From Pseudomonadota bacterium (lineage in GTDB: Bacteria > Pseudomonadota > Alphaproteobacteria > Acetobacterales > Acetobacteraceae), in contig JAJZVV010000002.1 of the NCBI GenBank assembly GCA_021845595.1, positions 124,001 to 188,000 of the forward strand: a DNA stretch of 64,000 nucleotides. Direction: 5' to 3'. Position 1 is the first letter of the stretch. Every line of letters starts with the position of its first letter. Under the pieces are notes generated by a model, which ran no database searches, had not been told where the DNA came from, and saw nothing but the letters and a program-made list of their open reading frames with translations. Of this stretch, positions 57,901 through 64,000 are shown piece after piece. The translations under genes and the position numbers were made by a program.

Positions 57901-59102
57901 GCCTCGCCTCCGGGTCTGCGTCCTCGCCGACCTCGCTGGGCGCGGCGCGCGTCGGCGGCACGCTGGCCGGTGCGCTGAGCGTGACGAACACCGCCGCCAC
58001 CGACGGGTTCTCGGAGAATCTCGACGCCTCGATCACCGCGACGACGCCGGCGGTGACGAGCGCGAGCGGCAGCATCAGCAAGCTCGCTGCCGGGGCAACG
58101 GACGCCTCCAGCCTGAAGGTCGCCTTGTCGACGGCGACCGCCGGGCTGATCAGCGGCAGCGCGACCGTCGGCTTCGCCTCCAACGGCCAGGGCATCGATG
58201 GCGGCGCGCCGGTCTCGGTCGGGTCGCAGGCGGTCACCGTCACCGGCAAGGTCTACACCGCGGCGGTGGCGCAGGTGAACACGAGCGCGGTGAATTTCGG
58301 CATCGTCCATGTCGGTGACACCGTCGGGCCGCAGGCGATCTCGGTCGGCAACGCGGCGGCGGTGACGGCCCTGAACGACACGCTGGTCGGCGGGTTCTCC
58401 TCTGTGACCGGCACGGCGTTCAGCGGTTCGGGCACGCTCGGCGCGGGGGTGGCGGCGCAGGCGACCGACAGCACTTCGCTCAAGATCGGGCTCGACACCA
58501 AGACGTCCGGGGTGTTCTCGGGCCAGGCGCAACTGGCGCTCGCCAGCCACGACCCGAGCCTCGCCGATCTGGCCCTCGCCACCACCCCGATCAGCCTCAG
58601 CGCCCAGGTCAACAACTATGCGCAGGCCGCGTTCGGCAAATCCTCCGGCGCCGGGTCACTCACGGAGAGCGGCAACCAGTTCACCCTCGATCTCGGCACG
58701 CTGGCGAAGAACGCCGGTTCGGAGACCACATCGCTCTACGCCTACAATGCCGCCACCGGCCTCGCCGACCTGTTGAAGGGCAGCTTCAGCGTGGTGAGCG
58801 GCAGCGGCGCGTTCAACCTGTCGGGCCTCTCCGGCGGCTTCACGGGCCTGGGCGCCGGGCAGCAGTCGCAGCCCATCTCCGTCGGTTTCGACCCGACCCA
58901 GATCGGCAGCTACGCGGAGACTGTGCAACTCGCGGCTGTGGGGTATAATGCGAGCGGTTACAGCGAGAATCTGCCCGTGTTCCTGACCATCGATGCGACG
59001 GTGTCCGGCGGCGGCACCAATGTTCCCGAGCCCGCCACCCTGGCGATCCTGGGCACCGGCCTCGTCGGCCTCGGCTTCGCCCGGCGGCGGCGCGGCCATT
59101 GA
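51942..59102 (+). CDS. Giant secreted repeat protein with PEP-CTERM anchor
   Basis: 2386 aa, ATG 51942 with GGGAAG about 7 bases upstream. A Sec signal peptide (hydrophobic LFALTTALATVAAI, cleavage near AAAA-SFTC) is followed by an early NWSG-containing segment (DWTTAGNWSGCN), then about residues 120-1040 of Gly/Asn/Thr-rich 173-aa repeats likely to form a beta-solenoid. A second NW-type segment (TWGTAGNWDNGVPAP, about 1270) is followed by six roughly 110-130-aa choice-of-anchor-D-like domains (patterns INLGVLHAGS, FTEGLD). The last 27 residues are a PEP-CTERM sorting signal: VPEPATLAILGTGLVGLGF then ARRRRGH. Exosortase-processed surface or matrix protein by family knowledge; no exosortase gene is in the window. 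There is no autotransporter barrel. Confidence 0.9.
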   Translation: MAWNRSVDAGALRWGVSLFALTTALATVAAIRPAAAASFTCSFTQAVNSDWTTAGNWSGCNGLYPNNGGGNTYDVSLTAGGTATLSTASPITVGIGTVTNTTVNFVSGANATFTGNVGVTSGYGQFAVDPYNGGGSQVTIDGALVNASGGPFGSGGVVVGNGGMSAPSLLSVGGTLNNSGGITNVTGGSAAGATGQINVTGAAPSTATGQYNIIGNAGGASITWGSGAITQIGDGASNSGGLYIDGANAYAQIAGKTGSNSALTTLSTIASNGILDLRDGASLTTQNGLTISGGSARLKVDAYGGQGGSNVSIGGNVVNTSAGSFGDGGIAVGNGGMSKSDLLTINGTLNNSGGITNVTGGSAAGVTGQINVTGAAPSTATGQYNIIGNAGGASITWGSGAITQIGDGASNSGGLYIDGANAYAQIAGKTGSNSALTTLSTIASNGILDLRDGASLTTQNGLTISGGSARLKVDAYGGQGGSNVSIGGNVVNTSGGSFGDGGIAVGGGGMSKSDLLTINGTLANTGGITNVTGGNTAGATGQINVTGAAPSTATGQYNIVGNAGGASVTWGSGAITQIGDGASNGGGLYIDGANAFAQIVGKTGSNSALSSLSTIASNGILDLRDGASVTTSNGLTISGGSARLKVDGYGGQGGSNVSIGGNVVNTSFGSFGDGGISVGNGGMSKSDLLTINGTLANTGGITNVTGGNTAGATGQINVTGAAPSTLTGQYNIVGNAGGATLTWGSGAITQIGDGASNGGGLYIDGANAYAQIAGKTGQNSALSTLSTISSNGLLDLRDGASVTTSNGLTISGGSARLKVDAYGGQGGSNVSIGGNVVNTSGGSFGDGGIAVGNGGMSKSDLLTINGTLTNTGAITDVTGGNTAGATGQINVTGAAPSTATGQYNIIGNAGGASITWGSGAITQIGDGASNSGGLYIDGANAYAQIAGNTAPNSALATLSTIASNGILDLRDGASLTTQNGLTISGGSARLKVDAYGGQGGSNVSIGGNVVNTSGGSFGDGGIAVGNGGMSKSDQLTINGSLNNSGVVSLAGNVSNAAAQANLTTTGATTTSGTVNIGTNSVFTVSGGNAYTQTAGTTNVGGTLTASTVNNAGGTIQGTGTINGAVTNGASIGGGFFTNNQLGTLTINGGLKNLAGATVNTLIQGAGAGQSSVLAVTGGNEVNLKGGTLAPVINNGFAFAAGQSFTAMTFGSRDLYGLFGALSYNGHTGNGTSVDLGNGLTLQASYNDTAGNVQLQVVNTPANHTDNWNTGAGTWGTAGNWDNGVPAPTSDVTIGNTGNGNVVLAQDATVNSLTIKSGNQLQYQAATPQSLTVGADVAVNQNGALSLGTAGDKLAVGGSLTNAGAVTMNGADVYGLGTISNTATGSITGNGTIHSASGAQLSNDGLVAATGGTLALRQGVTGSGTLQIDAGASLDLSNAKAGSTTGTLTHNGANLNLGAQSITVSQDYTNANFGVGNSFNNHANVAGTGQILAAGNVGMTVTGTGITGGSSASLTLGNVHVGSTNNGSFDINNTGTTGPQIRGAVQTTGLSNPAFGLTAQNFGPVGLGGSAAVNYSYNPTAGGALSGQSFKVVSNFDNVGPVTVAVNGAAYDYANPTLNTTQPVNLGNFHVGTAPGQVALSISNSTITNAAFQEGLDASVAGTTGAATSNGGAISLLAAGNTNNAAITVGLNGSTAGVETGKVTLGLVSDGQGTSGLGKTNLASQSVTVTGTGYNLAQSNTIAPINLGVLHAGSGIVSQAISISNIAPTGAFTEGLDSAFGAYTNSGGSINPTFSGSITNLAAGATDSTSMKLSVNTASVGTISGNIAILQDSNGSIDGLGNTKLATQNPAVSGSVTATITNLAVAQINNAQPINFGNVRINTTPSSTALSVTNAAPVSNFTEGLIGSVVGTTGTGITASGGFGSAGNSLAAGQTNTTGIQVGIDTTTAGAKTGKAVVDFKSDGTAFAGGTVTDLGNTNVAVQGNVYRLASGSASSPTSLGAARVGGTLAGALSVTNTAATDGFSENLDASITATTPAVTSASGSISKLAAGATDASSLKVALSTATAGLISGSATVGFASNGQGIDGGAPVSVGSQAVTVTGKVYTAAVAQVNTSAVNFGIVHVGDTVGPQAISVGNAAAVTALNDTLVGGFSSVTGTAFSGSGTLGAGVAAQATDSTSLKIGLDTKTSGVFSGQAQLALASHDPSLADLALATTPISLSAQVNNYAQAAFGKSSGAGSLTESGNQFTLDLGTLAKNAGSETTSLYAYNAATGLADLLKGSFSVVSGSGAFNLSGLSGGFTGLGAGQQSQPISVGFDPTQIGSYAETVQLAAVGYNASGYSENLPVFLTIDATVSGGGTNVPEPATLAILGTGLVGLGFARRRRGH
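52812..54887 (+). repeat. Four tandem 519-bp coding repeats (173 aa each)
   Basis: Units begin at 52812, 53331, 53850 and 54369, each opening with codons for ISGGSARLKVD. A diverged first unit of about 516 bp precedes (about 52296) and a partial sixth follows from 54888 to about 55050. Near-identity extends to synonymous positions over long stretches. Each unit contains GGNVVNTS, FGDGGI, GGMSKSDLLTINGTL, GQINVTGAAPST, ITWGSGAITQIGDGAS and LDLRDGAS. Confidence 0.92.
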
Positions 59103-59503
59103 GCGACACCCGTAGCTCTCGCGGCCAGACCACGACGGAGGCAACCTCCGGCGTGGTCTGGGTCGCAACCGCACTGGCGGCGGCGAGCCTGGTGCTCGTC
59201 GTCGTCAACATGGTGCTGGCGCTCGGCAACGAGCAGGCGCGCACGGCGGCCAACGCGCGCCAGCAATTCATCAGCCAGAATTCCCAGGCCGGAAGCCTCG
59301 ACAACGCGCTGATCCGGGCTCTCGTGGGCGAGGCGGTGAACAACAACAACGCCGAAATCCAGGCGCTGTTGACCCGGGCCGGAGTCACCTACGCGCCAAA
59401 CCCGCCCGCGGCGGCGGGGGCTGGCGCCGCTCCAAGCCCGACGCCACCGGCGGAACCCTCGGGCACCGCCACTCCTCCCGCTCCGAGCGCCGGAAAGCCC
59501 TGA
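59099..59503 (+). CDS. Small single-pass membrane protein, coupled to PEP-CTERM gene
   Basis: 134 aa from a TTG that overlaps the previous stop (TTGA); a GTG at 59153 with GGAGG 11 bases upstream is an alternative that would start just before the membrane helix. One hydrophobic segment (VVWVATALAAASLVLVVVNM), then a helical region (NEQARTAANARQQFISQNSQ), an NNNN stretch and a Pro/Ala/Ser tail. No family recognised. Its overlap with the giant gene and with the next gene implies a shared transcript, so a role with the surface protein is suspected. Confidence 0.6.
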   Translation: MSDTRSSRGQTTTEATSGVVWVATALAAASLVLVVVNMVLALGNEQARTAANARQQFISQNSQAGSLDNALIRALVGEAVNNNNAEIQALLTRAGVTYAPNPPAAAGAGAAPSPTPPAEPSGTATPPAPSAGKP

Positions 59504-59787
59504 TGATGTCGCGCATTCGCGTCGGTCTCGAGTTCCCCGTGGTGCTCATCTGCCTCGCGTTCTTCGTCATCACGGCGTTCCAGGCGCAGCAGATGCTGCG
59601 CGAACGCGCGAATCTCGCCGCCATCCAGGCAGCGCAGATGCCGGCCATGGAGCAAGGCCAAAAACTGCGCGCCCAGCTCGATCTCCTCGCCGGCGAGACG
59701 GTCAGGCTCGCCGAAGCGGGCAACCAGGGCGCCAAGGAAGTGGTCGACCAGATGCAGAAGCTCGGCGTGACGATGCGCCACAAATGA
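59503..59787 (+). CDS. Small membrane protein with coiled coil
   Basis: 94 aa, ATG sharing a base with the previous stop (TGATG). An N-terminal membrane helix (FPVVLICLAFFVITAFQA) is followed by a charged helical stretch with coiled-coil character (QMLRERANLAAIQAAQM, QGQKLRAQLDLLAGETVRL). No known family. Third member of the coupled trio starting at 51942; the second small protein shares its topology (single helix followed by a soluble helix), so they may form a hetero-oligomer. Confidence 0.65.
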   Translation: MMSRIRVGLEFPVVLICLAFFVITAFQAQQMLRERANLAAIQAAQMPAMEQGQKLRAQLDLLAGETVRLAEAGNQGAKEVVDQMQKLGVTMRHK

Positions 59788-59790
59788 ACA

Positions 59791-59827
59791 CAAAAATCCC
59801 GGCACCGCCGCGTGGCGATGCCGGGAT
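59791..59827 (-). terminator. Terminator hairpin, T-run on minus strand
   Basis: ATCCCGGCA (59796-59804) pairs with TGCCGGGAT (59819-59827), with an inner CGCC/GGCG stem. On the minus strand it is followed by TTTTTGTG, fitting termination of the cspA transcript arriving from the right; on the plus strand it follows the small membrane gene by about 10 bp and could also end that operon. Confidence 0.7.
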
Positions 59828-59848
59828 CTGGTCGGCGCAGGGTGGCTT

Positions 59849-60053
59849 GGAGCGGGATGACATCGCTCTCGCTCCGTCATCCCACTCCAGCTCTTTATTT
59901 GATCGCGTGATTCAGACCTACGGCGTTTCCGCCTTCGGTCATCACGCTCTGGATCGGGACGACATCGCTTTCGCTCTGCCATCCCGCTCCAGCTCTTTAT
60001 TTGATCGCGTGATTCAGACCTACGGCGTTTCCGCCTTCGGTCATCACGCTCTA
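59849..60053. repeat. Two tandem copies of a 102-bp palindromic repeat
   Basis: Copies start at 59849 and 59951; bases 59889-59950 and 59991-60052 are identical. Each copy has internal dyads: GGGATGAC pairs with GTCATCCC in copy one, and a CGTGAT/ATCACG stem lies in the second half. The right end ..CACGCTCTAGA overlaps the cspA stop codon: TAG of cspA is the complement of 60051-60053. No transposase is associated; it resembles an extragenic palindromic element. Confidence 0.85.
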
Positions 60054-60257
60054 GACCGCGCGGAGATTGGTCGCCGAGACCTTCCCCTGCTGGCCGCGCT
60101 CGAGATCGTAGGACAGCTTCTGCCCATCGTTGAGGCGGCCGATGCCGGAACGCTCCACGGCGGAGATGTGCACGAACACATCCTTGGAGCCATCATCCGG
60201 CTGGATGAAGCCATAGCCCTTCTGGGCGTTGAACCATTTGACGGTACCGGTCGACAT
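60051..60257 (-). CDS. Cold-shock domain protein
   Basis: 68 aa, ATG 60257 with GGAG seven bases upstream. A single OB-fold cold-shock domain with both nucleic-acid-binding motifs: RNP1 KGYGFIQ (14-20) and RNP2 VFVHIS (27-32). CspA-family proteins are RNA chaperones. Size and sequence are typical; whether it is cold-induced cannot be told. Its stop codon is embedded in the neighbouring repeat. Confidence 0.95.
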   Translation of the reverse strand: MSTGTVKWFNAQKGYGFIQPDDGSKDVFVHISAVERSGIGRLNDGQKLSYDLERGQQGKVSATNLRAV

Positions 60258-60564
60258 ATGTCGGTCTCCAACAAAACTCGGCGAGTCGCGGAATTACGAC
60301 CCGAAATGCTTTTCTAGGCTTGGGGACCGAGCAGACACGTTTGCGCGTGACAGATAACGGTAAGCCCAACACGAAAAGTGCCGTCTGCGACATATGCGCT
60401 GGTCACCGGCGGAAAGCAAGGACCGATTCGCGGCCATGGCTGCTGCGCGCGTCGCCTCGACGTGGCGGTGACGCGGGCCTTGCCGGGGGCGGCGGCGCAA
60501 TATAATTTCGCCGTTACGACAAGGGAGGAAACGCGACCGGTCGGTGCCGGCGCAACCCAGGGCC
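60258..60564. other. Intergenic region upstream of cspA and the AsnC-type gene
   Basis: About 307 bp between the divergent starts. It carries the long 5' leader expected of cold-shock genes on the minus strand and the regulator promoter on the plus strand; no clear dyad or terminator was found. Confidence 0.4.
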
Positions 60565-61038
60565 ATGCCGGATCTCACCTTCGCCGAACTGGACGATATC
60601 GACCGCCGCATCCTCGCCGAATTGCAGGCGGACGGGCGCATTACGAATGTCGAACTGGCCCAGCGCGCCGGCATTTCGCCCCCGCCCTGCCTGCGCCGGG
60701 TGCGCCGGCTCGAACAGGCCGGCATCATCCACGGCTACCACGCCGAAACCGACGCGCAGAAGCTCGGCTGGGAGATCACGTTTTTCGCGATCGTCGGGCT
60801 GGATAGCCAGAAGGAGAGCGTGCTGGCCGAGTTCGAGCGCATGGTCGCATCTTGGCCGGAGGTTCGCGAGTGCCACATGATCCGTGGCGGCGGCGATTTC
60901 CTGCTGCGGCTGGTCGCACGCGATACGGCACACGAGAACCAGCTCACCGAGCGATTGACGGGGGCGGAACGGGTGAGCCGGGTGCAGACGCTGCAGACCA
61001 TCCGCACCAGCCGGAACCTCGCGGGCGTACCGCTATAG
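60565..61038 (+). CDS. Lrp/AsnC-family transcriptional regulator
   Basis: 157 aa from ATG 60565 (MPDLTFAELDDIDRRIL), with CAGGG just upstream; a GTG at 60544 would add seven residues. The N-terminal helix-turn-helix is TNVELAQRAGISPPPCLRRV; the RAM ligand-binding domain follows (ITFFAIVGLDSQKE, VRECHMIRGGGDFLLRLVA). It lies 31 bp upstream of the benzoate-CoA ligase gene on the same strand, so it may be the local regulator of the box cluster, which in other bacteria is more often governed by BoxR. Confidence 0.88.
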   Translation: MPDLTFAELDDIDRRILAELQADGRITNVELAQRAGISPPPCLRRVRRLEQAGIIHGYHAETDAQKLGWEITFFAIVGLDSQKESVLAEFERMVASWPEVRECHMIRGGGDFLLRLVARDTAHENQLTERLTGAERVSRVQTLQTIRTSRNLAGVPL

Positions 61039-61069
61039 GCGCGGGGAACGCGCCGGAGAGGAGAGGGTG

Positions 61070-62653
61070 ATGCTGGCGGCAGGGACGGAGAACGGCAACG
61101 CGGTGGAGTTCTTCCTCGACCGCCACCTGCGCGAGGGCCGAGCCGCGCGTCTCGCCTTCGCCGACCCCTGGCGCACCCTCACCTATGGCGCCCTCGCCGA
61201 GGCGAGCTCTCGATTTGCCGCGGCCCTGAGCGCGGGGGGCATCGGCCGCGAGCGCCGGGTGGGGCTTCTGCTGCTCGACACCATCGATTTTCCCGCCGCC
61301 TTCTGGGGCGCGATCCGCGCCGGCGTGGTGCCGGTGCCGATCAACACGCTGCTCACCCCTGAACAGATCGGCTACATTCTCGCCGACTGCCGGGCCGAAG
61401 CCCTGGTGGTTTCCGCGCCGCTGCTGCCGGCGCTCGGTCCGGTGCTCGGCCTGCTGCCGGATCTGCGGCGCATCATCGTTGCCGCGCCGGATGGCAGCGC
61501 GCCCGACCTTGGCGGCGATGCGCGCGCGATCGGCTGGAGCGCCTTCCTCGCCGATGGGCCGGCCTCGCTGGCGCCGGTCTTTGCCGCGGCCGACGAGGTC
61601 GCCTTCTGGCTCTACTCCTCCGGCTCGACCGGGGCGCCGAAAGGCGCGAAGCATGTCCATTCCAGCCTGCGTGCCACCGCTGATACCTACGCGCGCCAGG
61701 TGCTGGGGATCATGCCGGACGATGTCATGTTCTCCGCCGCCAAGCTGTTCTTCGCCTATGGGCTCGGCAACGGCATGACCTTCCCGATGTCGGTCGGCGC
61801 CCAGGCGGTGCTGCTGCCGGATCGTCCGACGCCGGATGCCGTGCTCGCCACCATGCGCCGCCATCGACCGAGCATTTTCGGCGGCGTGCCGACGCTCTAC
61901 GCCGCGCTGCTCGCCCATCCTGGGCTCGGGTCCGGTGCCGGTTCCGACCGGCTGCGCCGCTGCATCTCGGCCGGCGAAGCGCTGCCCGAGACGGTCGGGC
62001 GGCGCTGGAGCGAGACCGTCGGGGTGGACATTCTCGACGGCATCGGTTCGACCGAATTGCTGCATATTTTCATCAGCAACCGTCCGGGCGAGGTGCGCTA
62101 CGGCACGTCGGGCCGGGCGGTGCCGGGTTATGAGCTCAAGATCATCGACGAGAACGGCGCCGAAGCGGCGGACGGGCAGGAGGGCGAACTGATCGTCCGC
62201 GGCTGCTCATCGGCGGACGGCTACTGGAACCAGCGGGCCAAGAGCCGCCACACCTTCCGTGGCGAGTGGACCTATACCGGCGACACCTATCTGCGCGACA
62301 CCGAGGGCTTCTATCACTATCGCGGCCGTTCCGACGACATGATCAAGGTGAGCGGCATCTGGGTCTCGCCCTTCGAGGTCGAGGCGGCGCTGATCTCGCA
62401 TCCTTCGGTGCTGGAAGCCGCGGTAATCGGGTATGCCGATGCCGACGGGCTGATCAAGCCCAAGGCCTTCGTCGTATTGAAAGAGGAAAGCCCGATCGAT
62501 CCCGCGACCCTGCGCGAGCTGCTCAAGGAGCATGTCAAGGAGCGCATCGGCCCGTGGAAATATCCGCGCTGGATCGAACTGGTGGAAAGCCTGCCGAAGA
62601 CCGCGACCGGCAAAATCCAGCGCTTCAAGCTGCGCGCCGAGGCGCGCGAATGA
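61070..62653 (+). CDS. Benzoate-CoA ligase family protein
   Basis: 527 aa from ATG 61070, with GAGGAGAG 5 bases upstream (an overlapping GTG at 61067 is possible). ANL-superfamily adenylate-forming enzyme: AMP motif YSSGSTGAPKGAKHVHSS, LFFAYGLGNGMTFPM, GIGSTELLHIF, YTGDTYLRD, and C-terminal hinge/lysine region SDDMIKVSGIWVSP and PKTATGKIQRFKLR. It activates benzoate (or a close analogue) to the CoA thioester using ATP, the first step of the box pathway whose lyase gene lies downstream. Confidence 0.9.
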   Translation: MLAAGTENGNAVEFFLDRHLREGRAARLAFADPWRTLTYGALAEASSRFAAALSAGGIGRERRVGLLLLDTIDFPAAFWGAIRAGVVPVPINTLLTPEQIGYILADCRAEALVVSAPLLPALGPVLGLLPDLRRIIVAAPDGSAPDLGGDARAIGWSAFLADGPASLAPVFAAADEVAFWLYSSGSTGAPKGAKHVHSSLRATADTYARQVLGIMPDDVMFSAAKLFFAYGLGNGMTFPMSVGAQAVLLPDRPTPDAVLATMRRHRPSIFGGVPTLYAALLAHPGLGSGAGSDRLRRCISAGEALPETVGRRWSETVGVDILDGIGSTELLHIFISNRPGEVRYGTSGRAVPGYELKIIDENGAEAADGQEGELIVRGCSSADGYWNQRAKSRHTFRGEWTYTGDTYLRDTEGFYHYRGRSDDMIKVSGIWVSPFEVEAALISHPSVLEAAVIGYADADGLIKPKAFVVLKEESPIDPATLRELLKEHVKERIGPWKYPRWIELVESLPKTATGKIQRFKLRAEARE

Positions 62654-63477
62654 CCGCGCCGCCGATGCGGCCGGTGACGCTCGTCGTGGAGGGCGCGCGG
62701 GTGGAGGCGGCGTGGTGGGGGGAGCCGCGCGCGGCGCCGGTGCTGGTGCTGCTGCATGAGGGATTGGGCTCGGTGGGGCTGTGGCGCGATTTTCCCGCCC
62801 GGCTCGCGGCGGCCACCGGGCGCGCCGTGTTCGCGTTCTCGCGTTTCGGCTATGGCGGTTCGGATCCGCGGCCACTGCCCTGGCCGATCACCTACATGCA
62901 CGAGGAGGCGCTGGAGGTTCTGCCGCGGGTGCTGGAAGCGGCCGGCATCGGCCCGCACGTGCTGGTCGGCCATTCCGACGGGGCCTCGATCGCTTCCATC
63001 GCCGCGGGCCGGCAAGGGGGGGCGGATCCGCAGCTGGCCGGGCTGGTGCTGATCGCGCCGCATTTCTTCGTCGAGGATATGGCGCTGGAGGCGATCGCGG
63101 CCGCCCGTGTGGCGTATGACGAGGGCGATCTGCGCCCGCGGCTCGCCCGCTATCACGCCAACCCCGATATCGCCTTCCGCGGCTGGAATCTGTCCTGGCT
63201 CGCGCCCGGCTTCCGCGCCTTCGACCTCCGCGACGAGGTCGCGCGCTGGTCGGTGCCGGCGCTGATCCTGCAGGGAGGCGCGGATCCCTATGGCACCATG
63301 GCCCAGCCGCAGTTCGCCGAGCGGGTGGCGCGCGTGCCGGTGCGCACGCGGCTGCTGGACGAGGCCCGGCACGCGCCGCATCTGGAGACGCCGGAGCCGG
63401 CGCTGGCCGCGATCCTGGCCTTTCTCGCGGTCGGGGATGAGGCATCTGGAGGGAAGGAAGTGCACTATAGCGCATAA
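62650..63477 (+). CDS. Alpha/beta-fold hydrolase
   Basis: 275 aa, starting inside the ligase stop (ATGA). Oxyanion region LLHEGLGSVGLWRDF, nucleophile elbow GHSDGAS (Ser in G-x-S-x-G), acid in LQGGADPYG and the C-terminal His in DEARHAPHLE complete a Ser-Asp-His triad. No signal peptide. Position within the box cluster suggests hydrolysis of a CoA thioester or lactone intermediate; such a gene recurs in box clusters from family knowledge. Substrate is inference. Confidence 0.86.
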   Translation: MTAPPMRPVTLVVEGARVEAAWWGEPRAAPVLVLLHEGLGSVGLWRDFPARLAAATGRAVFAFSRFGYGGSDPRPLPWPITYMHEEALEVLPRVLEAAGIGPHVLVGHSDGASIASIAAGRQGGADPQLAGLVLIAPHFFVEDMALEAIAAARVAYDEGDLRPRLARYHANPDIAFRGWNLSWLAPGFRAFDLRDEVARWSVPALILQGGADPYGTMAQPQFAERVARVPVRTRLLDEARHAPHLETPEPALAAILAFLAVGDEASGGKEVHYSA

Positions 63478-63524
63478 TCCGTGTGAAATAGCTTGCGCGC
63501 TCGGCGGAGAAGGTATTATAGTGC
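63461..63524. promoter_or_regulatory. Candidate operator/promoter upstream of boxC
   Basis: An imperfect 14-bp palindrome TGCACTATAGCGCA (63461-63474) overlaps the end of the hydrolase gene; a second TATAGTGC (63517-63524) is the reverse complement of its GCACTATA. The arms lie 20-80 bp upstream of the boxC start and could bind a regulator of benzoate catabolism. Confidence 0.4.
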
Positions 63525-63543
63525 GTTTCCGCAGGGGGATGGT

Positions 63544-64000
63544 ATGACAAGCCAGTTCATTGATTTCCAAACCGATCCGTCGCGCTACCGCCATTGGCGG
63601 CTCGCCTTCGATGGTTCGGTCGCGCATCTCATCATGGACGTCGATGCCAAGGGCGGCCTGGTCGAGGGGTACGAGCTGAAGCTCAATTCCTATGATCTCG
63701 GCGTCGATATCGAGCTCGCCGACGCGGTGCAGCGGCTGCGCTTCGAGCATCCGGAGGTCCATGCCGTCGTTCTGCGCTCGGCCAAGGACGGGGTGTTCTG
63801 CGCCGGGGCCAATATCCGCATGCTTGGCCAGTCGAGCCACGCCCATAAGGTGAATTTCTGCAAATTCACCAATGAGACGCGCCTGGCGATCGAGGATGCC
63901 AGCGCGGCCTCCGGCCAGATCTACCTTGCCGCGGTGAACGGCACGGCCGCCGGCGGCGGCTATGAGCTGGCCGAGACGACCGAGCACATCATGCTGGTGG
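63544..64000 (+). CDS. boxC: Benzoyl-CoA-dihydrodiol lyase (3' truncated by window edge)
   Basis: The first 152 codons are visible from ATG 63544, with a GGGGG stretch upstream; the frame is open to the window end. It is an enoyl-CoA hydratase/crotonase-like protein: FQTDPSRYRHWRLAFDGSVA, GYELKLNSYDLGVDIELADA, AVVLRSAKDGVFCAGANIRML and NGTAAGGGYELAETTEHI, closely matching BoxC. BoxC opens the ring of 2,3-epoxybenzoyl-CoA after BoxAB epoxidation. boxA and boxB are expected to the right of the window. Confidence 0.9.
   Translation, partial: MTSQFIDFQTDPSRYRHWRLAFDGSVAHLIMDVDAKGGLVEGYELKLNSYDLGVDIELADAVQRLRFEHPEVHAVVLRSAKDGVFCAGANIRMLGQSSHAHKVNFCKFTNETRLAIEDASAASGQIYLAAVNGTAAGGGYELAETTEHIMLV

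Noticed and set aside
51876-58550. Minus-strand open frame of 2224 codons antisense to the PEP-CTERM gene
   Set aside because: It spans the giant gene almost entirely, but its product is a basic, Arg/Gly/Asp-rich low-complexity chain with no recognised domain, signal or sensible start context. The plus-strand frame has a signal peptide, repeats and a sorting signal. The absence of stops follows from GC-rich codon usage plus repetition.

Overview
This is a very GC-rich, gene-dense chromosomal window, with dozens of ATGA-type gene overlaps and several GTG/TTG starts. The gene set points to an alphaproteobacterium, most likely Rhodospirillales/Acetobacteraceae-like: a small SRP RNA directly upstream of dnaX-ybaB-recR, a psd-pssA pair followed by trxB and a LysR gene, a membrane-anchored CycM-type cytochrome c, a complete yejABEF transporter, and an aerobic benzoyl-CoA (box) cluster. 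The family assignment is inference from gene content; no 16S rRNA gene is present.

Layout. 0-1.9 kb: alpha-E protein (5' end cut off) and a transglutaminase. 1.9-10.8 kb: a HAD-family protein, rlmJ-gpsA, a 1156-aa multidomain iron-sulfur/FAD oxidoreductase and an aldo/keto reductase. 10.75-11.0 kb: a packed array of palindromes between two convergent genes. 11.0-13.9 kb: SRP RNA, dnaX, ybaB, recR. 13.9-19.5 kb: yejABEF-type oligopeptide/microcin C-like ABC importer. 19.6-22.8 kb: histidinol-phosphatase-like gene, cytochrome c, kdsB, pheA. 22.8-32.1 kb: a hydroxyacid dehydrogenase divergent from a catabolic operon (ThDP enzyme, LivK-like binding protein, LivH-like permease, a single-polypeptide LivM-LivG-LivF fusion, a 2-oxoglutarate/Fe(II) oxygenase and a polysaccharide-deacetylase-like amidohydrolase). 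32.2-37.8 kb: small hypotheticals, an S24/LexA-like repressor, a 2-keto-4-pentenoate hydratase family gene, rlmB, parE. 37.9-40.9 kb: acetamidase/formamidase, SDR, luciferase-like monooxygenase. 41 kb: tRNA-Gln(CTG) and tRNA-Ser(GGA). 41.6-48.8 kb: cytochrome b, a membrane protein, a LysM protein, psd-pssA, trxB, LysR. 49.2-59.8 kb: a two-component pair (LuxR-type response regulator and hybrid histidine kinase, convergent and overlapping) next to a 2386-aa secreted PEP-CTERM protein with near-identical 519-bp internal repeats, followed by two tiny translationally coupled membrane proteins. 59.8-60.3 kb: 102-bp tandem repeats and a cold-shock gene. 60.5-64 kb: AsnC-type regulator, benzoate-CoA ligase, alpha/beta hydrolase and the start of boxC.

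Most interesting points: (1) the PEP-CTERM giant protein with its coupled small membrane proteins and adjacent two-component genes, the best candidate here for an undescribed surface/matrix system; (2) a family of palindromic elements ending in CTAGAG whose TAG supplies the stop codon of three separate genes; (3) the LivM-LivG-LivF triple fusion inside an uncharacterised catabolic operon; (4) an intrinsic terminator placed just before the ribosome binding site of a small gene, suggesting attenuation. Functions are read from motifs and family resemblance by eye; no database search was run.
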